The notes below the pieces were generated by a model. The model searched no databases. It was not told the origin of the DNA and was given only the letters and a program-made list of their open reading frames with translations. A stretch of DNA of 64,000 bases, taken from Syngnathus acus (Eukaryota > Chordata > Actinopteri > Syngnathiformes > Syngnathidae). This document shows positions 59,850 through 64,000 of the stretch, in pieces. The stretch lies in NCBI RefSeq assembly GCF_901709675.1, contig NC_051089.1, forward strand, positions 20,499,508 to 20,563,507, written 5' to 3'. Position 1 is the first letter of the stretch. Each line of letters begins with the position of its first letter. Made by a program: the position numbers and the translations under genes.

Positions 59850-59975
59850 CTCATATTACGAAAACAAATTGATGAATAACTAGTTTTAAAATCAGATGGT
59901 AGTAAAGTGTGCTCAAATAATACATTCATTTTAAAGGGTATTGGTAACAACAAATGTGTTTTTGAAAGTGAAGAC
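59850..59975. mobile_element. second copy of the 34795 hAT-like repeat, interrupted by an LTR
   Basis: AATTGATGAATAACTAGTTT and AAATCAGATGGTAGTAA match 34918-34965. The match ends at GTGAAGAC, exactly where the ERV LTR begins, whereas the other copy continues GTGAAGACACTTTG. Confidence 0.55.
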
Positions 59976-60391
59976 TGTTAGGGTTTACAGATTATCTTGA
60001 TCGTATGATTATGTTGGAATGTAACCTGTAATAATTAACCTAGCTTGTCCTGTCTTAACAAAAGTAGTAGAACAAAGTGCTAAGATCTTTTGAACTGATT
60101 GACTAGCTGCAGAGGAAGCAATCAAAGTTGCTTTGTTTACACAACGTCGTAAAAGACCCCCTGCTATGCTTTGATCAGCAGGCCAGGGGCTTCAACCCCA
60201 TCCTGTCCACTCTCACCCCCACTCTGTTTCTCTCAATAAAAACGGTCCTGCAAAAGGCCTGGTCAGACCTCATTCGATCATCGCTGTACGCACAGCGACG
60301 AATGGGCTCTCCACCTGCAGGTGTTTAAAAGGACTTACTTGTCTCCCGTGTGGTTCTTGCAAAATAAGTTAGAGTGAGCACCACCCTAACA
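59976..60391 (+). repeat. ERV 5' LTR (416 bp)
   Basis: Starts TGTTAGGGT and ends ACCCTAACA, a perfect 9-bp inverted repeat of the TG..CA type. AATAAA is at 60235-60240. It is followed after three T by the primer-binding site. Its left neighbour is the interrupted hAT-like repeat. Confidence 0.9.
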
Positions 60392-60394
60392 TTT

Positions 60395-60412
60395 TGGTGC
60401 CGTGACCCGGAT
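60395..60412 (+). other. ERV primer-binding site, tRNA-His type
   Basis: TGGTGCCGTGACCCGGAT differs by one base from the tRNA-His primer site known from HERV-H-like proviruses. It sits three bases past the LTR. Confidence 0.8.
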
Positions 60413-60852
60413 TCCTCATACCCGCCATCTGGCTGACATGCTGCATTGTCGACAAGCCAGCGTCCTTTAGGAGGACCTGGTAAAGAAAGACCTGGAAAGG
60501 GAATTTCTTCGCTGGGCCAGCATCTTAGGTCTGCCTTCGTCTGACAGAGGTGGACTGACGGGATCCGGCACTGCAACGAACCAGGGGACAAGTAAGTTAA
60601 AGCCCTAAAGTTGTGTGATTGTGTTGTTGTGAAACGCGTAAAAAGTTAAAGGTGCACGAGCTATACGGCTTTGGTTTGTCCGAGCTAAATAGGCAGGACA
60701 GAAGATTTTAAGTCTCGTGGAAGGAGGGGGTGTTGTAGAGTCCCCCTCCGGATGAAATAGAAAATGAAAATAGAAAGATAAAAAGTGACGAGGCCGCCAT
60801 TCAATTAAGATTTGAAAAAGAATTCTGGGTGCACAGTGGCATCCCATTCAAT

Positions 60853-61262
60853 GATGCAGCTGAGAGTGCTTATCAGCAACATCTTAAAAATGCGCTCCTC
60901 ACTGGGTGAGGAAACACTTGGTAGAAGTGGATACTGCTACTGTTACAACAGCTATGCAGTGGGCCAGACATGCTGAAAAAGTTATCCAAAAAGGCAAAAG
61001 TTCTGATGTATTTCATCTAGATGATGATGGTAATGATCTAGATGAAGATACAACGGTCTTCTTCCAAAGTTCCCAAAGGGGCAGAGGAAGAGTTAGAGAC
61101 CAACAAGGCCGCAGGCCGCCATTCAATTCAATCTCCACATCAAATTTGGACGGTTGGAACTGTGGGAAACGGGGACACTTGGCAAGAGTGTGTCGTCGTG
61201 TAAAACAAAACCAATCAAAGGGCGGAGGAAGAGGCAGAGGAAAAGTCACATTTTCAGCATGA
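60853..61262 (+). pseudogene. ERV gag C-terminal fragment (nucleocapsid)
   Basis: A first frame (60853-60899) ends in a stop; a shifted frame (60906-61262, TGA at the end) continues the homology. The latter contains a conserved helix (TMQWARH-like, here TAMQWARHAEKVI), an acidic stretch and an Arg/Gly-rich region. It also has a single zinc knuckle at 61161-61193 whose first Cys is missing (CGKRGHLARVC remains), and an RGRGK tail. Capsid-proximal parts are absent. Function would be RNA packaging; this copy is broken. Confidence 0.75.
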
Positions 61263-61876
61263 CAAGCTTCCTCCCCTTTGACCGCTCATGCTAATACAGA
61301 GACATTGTAATGCTACATTTAATAGAAATAATTGATTGGTTGTGTTATAAGATTATACAAACTTCTATATGCGAGCTAAATCTGAGAGATTGAGTTCTTT
61401 AAATTTAAAAACAAAGAAAAAATTCTGATTAATTTGCCAGCAGTTTTTTTTCGTGTTGTTTTTTTTTGGATTGGTGGATTGTTCTATCGGGAACCTTGAG
61501 TTGAAAATGGTATATGAATGTTGTGTGGGGGGCTTGGATAAATTGGGACCAATGTGATGGAAAGACTCCTTTTTGGAGACTGTGTGTGAGATGCAAATGA
61601 GCATTGATGACTGATTGCCTGAATGAAAGAAAAATACAGGTTGAATGGTTGAAGTTGTTGGGGACTACTATGGAAAATTAGTAGAGCGACTTTGAAGAAA
61701 GAGTGATTTTGAGTAAGTTAAATGCTAAGGAAAAAAAAAAAAGGTTGCTTTTGGAGTGATAATTAACTAGAGAAAGAACTGGAGAACCAGTAACACATGC
61801 AGAAGATGTGTGAACTGGGAAATTGAGAAGCGTTTTGGAAAGAAAGTCAAATTAGATGATGATAGAATCACATGTA
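61263..61876. other. decayed ERV interior, no frame recognised
   Basis: The expected place of protease. No D-T/S-G motif in a usable frame was found. Confidence 0.4.
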
Positions 61877-62850
61877 CCGTAATTTTCGGACTATAAGTCG
61901 CGTTTTTTTTCATAGTTTGGGTGGGGGGGCGACTTATACTTAGGAGCGACTTATATGTTTTTTTTCACAAATTTTTACTTGATCATTAACACATCACTTA
62001 CAAGTATAGTTGACCACTTCACATGTTATTTTTAGTATTGTTGATCACTTCACATGCTTTGATATCTTTATCTTGAACATATTCAAAACATGAAAAATAG
62101 AGAGAAAAAATCTAATAAAGTAATTAACACTTTAAAGCGCCATATCCTCTGGACATGTTCTCTGTCACCAGGATGACATAAAGGACGAGAAATTTGATCG
62201 ATGGATTTAATGATTTGAAGTGACACAAATGGTTTGATAATATTGTTGTTTATGTGATAGTTATTTAAAATATAGTTTATATGTCGTTGTATGGGCCTGT
62301 GGAATAATTTGAACTGCGGCGCGGCACACGGCATTGTTGACAAAGGACGATCGATAAAAGACGAGAAATTTGATCGATGGATCTAATGATTTGGAGTGAC
62401 ACAAATGGTTTGAAAATATTGTTTATGTGATAGTTATTTAAAATATAGTTTATATATCGTTGTATGGGCCTGTGGAATAATTTGAACTGCGGCGCGGCAC
62501 ACGGCATTGTTGACAAAGGACCATCGATGGATTTAATGAATTGGAGTGACACAGATGGTTTTATAAACGTGTTATTTATGTAATAGTTTTTTTTTAAATA
62601 ACTGAATGTTACGTCAGGCCCGTCCGTTCTCAGCTCCTCGTTTGTGTTTGTCACGTTAGCATACCGTATTGTTTAGCCTGTTGTTGCTCGTTCATGTCTG
62701 TTCTTGGTGTTGGATTTTGTCGAATAAATTGCCCCCCAAAATGCGACTTATACTCCGGAGCGACTTATATATGTTTTTTTTCACATTTTTGGGCATTTTA
62801 TGGCTGGTGCGACTTATACTCCGGAGCGACTTATAGTCCGAAAATTACGG
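61877..62850. mobile_element. MITE family C, long copy 2 (974 bp)
   Basis: Ends CCGTAATTTTCGGACTATAA and the inverse, TA on both sides. The interior matches the 160-bp repeat region and the CTGTTCTTGGTGTTGG block of 53652-55038 but lacks the GGCTTTTACGCACG duplication. It is inserted in the ERV and therefore younger than it. Confidence 0.92.
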
Positions 62851-62852
62851 TA

Positions 62853-63163
62853 GCAAAGACCACATCTTCCAAAAAAGTTTGCCAAGGTGTGAGGCATGGT
62901 TGTTGCCAAGCCTCAGAAGGAGGGAGTGAGTAGGACAGATAGTGAAAGATAGTAAAAATACAACACTTTATGACATATGGATTCTCTAATACATTTGGCG
63001 TCATACCATTAAGTTAAAATTTTCTCAAGTTTTTCAAACTTTTGCTGTAAACAATTGGAAGATGATTGAAAAATGACTAAAGAAGCTATGAGGAAGTGGT
63101 GTATGTGTTTGGAAGGGCACGCGTTTATGCGCTTCCCTGGCTAATCAACATTTGTTTGACTGA
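62853..63163. other. decayed ERV interior
   Basis: No frame recognised. Confidence 0.35.
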
Positions 63164-63364
63164 TCAAAGGAACCATTTGCTACAGGACTTAACATCCATT
63201 CCCCCAGCCCAGATCCGACCAAGACCAGAGAATCTCCTTTAAAACAGGAGGCAATAAATGGGATAGCCCCTGTCATAAATGGTCTTTGGTTAGGAGGAAT
63301 CATTAGGAAGTGCTCAAACTCTTCTCGCAAACACTCCTATCTGCCCAGTTCAAATGGGCAATAA
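63164..63364 (+). pseudogene. ERV reverse transcriptase N-terminal fragment
   Basis: In the frame between TGA (63161) and TAA (63362-63364), residues about 25-54 read PLKQEAINGIAPVINGL, then GGIIRKCSNS. This is the start of the retroviral RT fingers domain (P-L-x-x-E-A-x-x-G-I..G-x-I-x-x-C-x-S). Downstream palm motifs are not found. A short ruined fragment; the phase relative to gag cannot be judged. Confidence 0.7.
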
Positions 63365-63689
63365 AATTGACTACAAGAGTTGCAAAGAACAGATGAAGAA
63401 CAGTCCTTGACCCGGCATTTGCGTTTGGCGGTCGTCGATGTGGTTCCAAGACCTGCGTCTTGTGGTTTGTCATTTGTAAAATCTTGGCCGTAGCGAATCT
63501 CCCGGCATTTTTTGAATGTGTATGTGATCATTTGGCCATTGTGAACCTCCCGGCAGACATAAGTGATTTGGGCTTTTGTTGTTTGTTATTTTCTTAATAT
63601 TTTTTCCCTCTCTTGTTGCCTCTGTGCGGGCGTGGCACTGGCCCCGGAGTCGGCCTGGTGTGATGGAAGGGGGGCTGTGTGTTGGGCCT
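63365..63689. other. unannotated, probably ERV-derived
   Basis: No frame recognised; CTCCCGGCA phrases occur twice (about 63500 and 63548). Confidence 0.35.
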
Positions 63690-64000
63690 CACCTGTGCCT
63701 TTCTGTCTTCCATTGTCTCCATTGCTGCTGGACCGTGAGGGGGAGAGGAGAGCGATTGTTGTAATTGGCTTGTGAAAGGACAGCAGGAGCTTGCTCCTCC
63801 AGTGTCTCACCTGTGCCTTTCTGCCTTCCATTGTCTCCACTGAGACTGGACTGTGGAAGGGGGAGTGTGGTATTGTGGTGATTTTCTTGTGAAAAGGCTG
63901 TGGTGTTGCACATGGACCGTTCTGTTCCATTGTCTCCACGGATGTTGGAATGTGAGTGGGGTGATTGATATTGTAATTTGATTGTGGGGGAGACTGATGT
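63690..64000 (+). repeat. degenerate tandem repeat, about 105-117 bp unit
   Basis: Three units start near 63690, 63807 and 63912, marked by TTCCATTGTCTCCA followed by a GGA-x-x-GTG block and a TTGTGAAA/ATTGTAAT block. The third unit reaches the window edge. Confidence 0.75.

Larger units (their letters stand above)
59976..64000 (+). mobile_element. endogenous retrovirus, 5' part (continues past window)
   Basis: A 5' LTR, a primer-binding site, a leader, a gag C-terminal fragment and an RT N-terminal fragment appear in the correct order on the plus strand. Between gag and RT the expected protease is not recognisable, and a MITE C (61877-62850) is inserted. Both coding pieces carry stops or shifts, so this copy is defective. 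Its 3' LTR is not in the window. The right boundary is set by the window edge. Confidence 0.8.

Overview
The window looks like a teleost fish chromosome. The only host gene I can support is a minus-strand SHANK2, a postsynaptic scaffold gene. Almost everything else is transposable elements: Tc1, hAT, L2/Rex1/RTE-type LINEs, tRNA-derived SINEs, Gypsy-like LTRs, one endogenous retrovirus and many MITE-like elements. I cannot name the species. There are no bacterial genes, operons, CRISPR arrays or intact tRNA/rRNA genes.

The host gene reads from right to left. Five exons are visible: a 24-nt microexon (56518-56541), two short exons (53267-53379 and 52648-52753), the large proline-rich exon (48830-51314) and the terminal SAM-domain exon (22815-23337). 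All four junctions have GT..AG sites and compatible phases, so they join into one open frame of about 1,080 codons. The ANK, SH3 and PDZ exons must lie beyond the right edge. The last intron is 25.5 kb and packed with transposons. The 3' UTR should run leftward from 22814, but its end cannot be fixed from sequence.

Layout. 1-1272: decayed hAT transposon. 1474-2863: minisatellite-bearing MITE (family B) interrupted by a SINE. 2866-12082: LTR element on the minus strand with two near-identical LTRs, a primer-binding site and a polypurine tract but no recognisable gag-pol; a Tc1 element is nested in it. 12430-15720: nearly complete LINE with one frameshift. 15721-22814: 3' flank or UTR of SHANK2 with a hAT MITE, a solo LTR, a TA-flanked DNA transposon and MITE D. 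22815-56541: SHANK2, whose introns hold an L2 LINE split by a MITE, three SINEs, hAT elements, and MITE families A, B, C and E. 57374-64000: third MITE B copy, then the 5' LTR, gag fragment and RT fragment of an endogenous retrovirus with a tRNA-His-type primer site, split by a MITE C copy.

The most interesting pattern is a set of five distinct non-autonomous DNA transposon families (A-E, ten copies here). They share one plan: ends starting CCGT (slightly altered in the oldest copy), duplication of a TA (TG for D), a subterminal ATAA-NN-CG-type motif that is usually doubled, and variable cargo that is often a tandem repeat. This suggests one family of transposases driving many unrelated cargos. 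I saw no intact transposase for them in the window.
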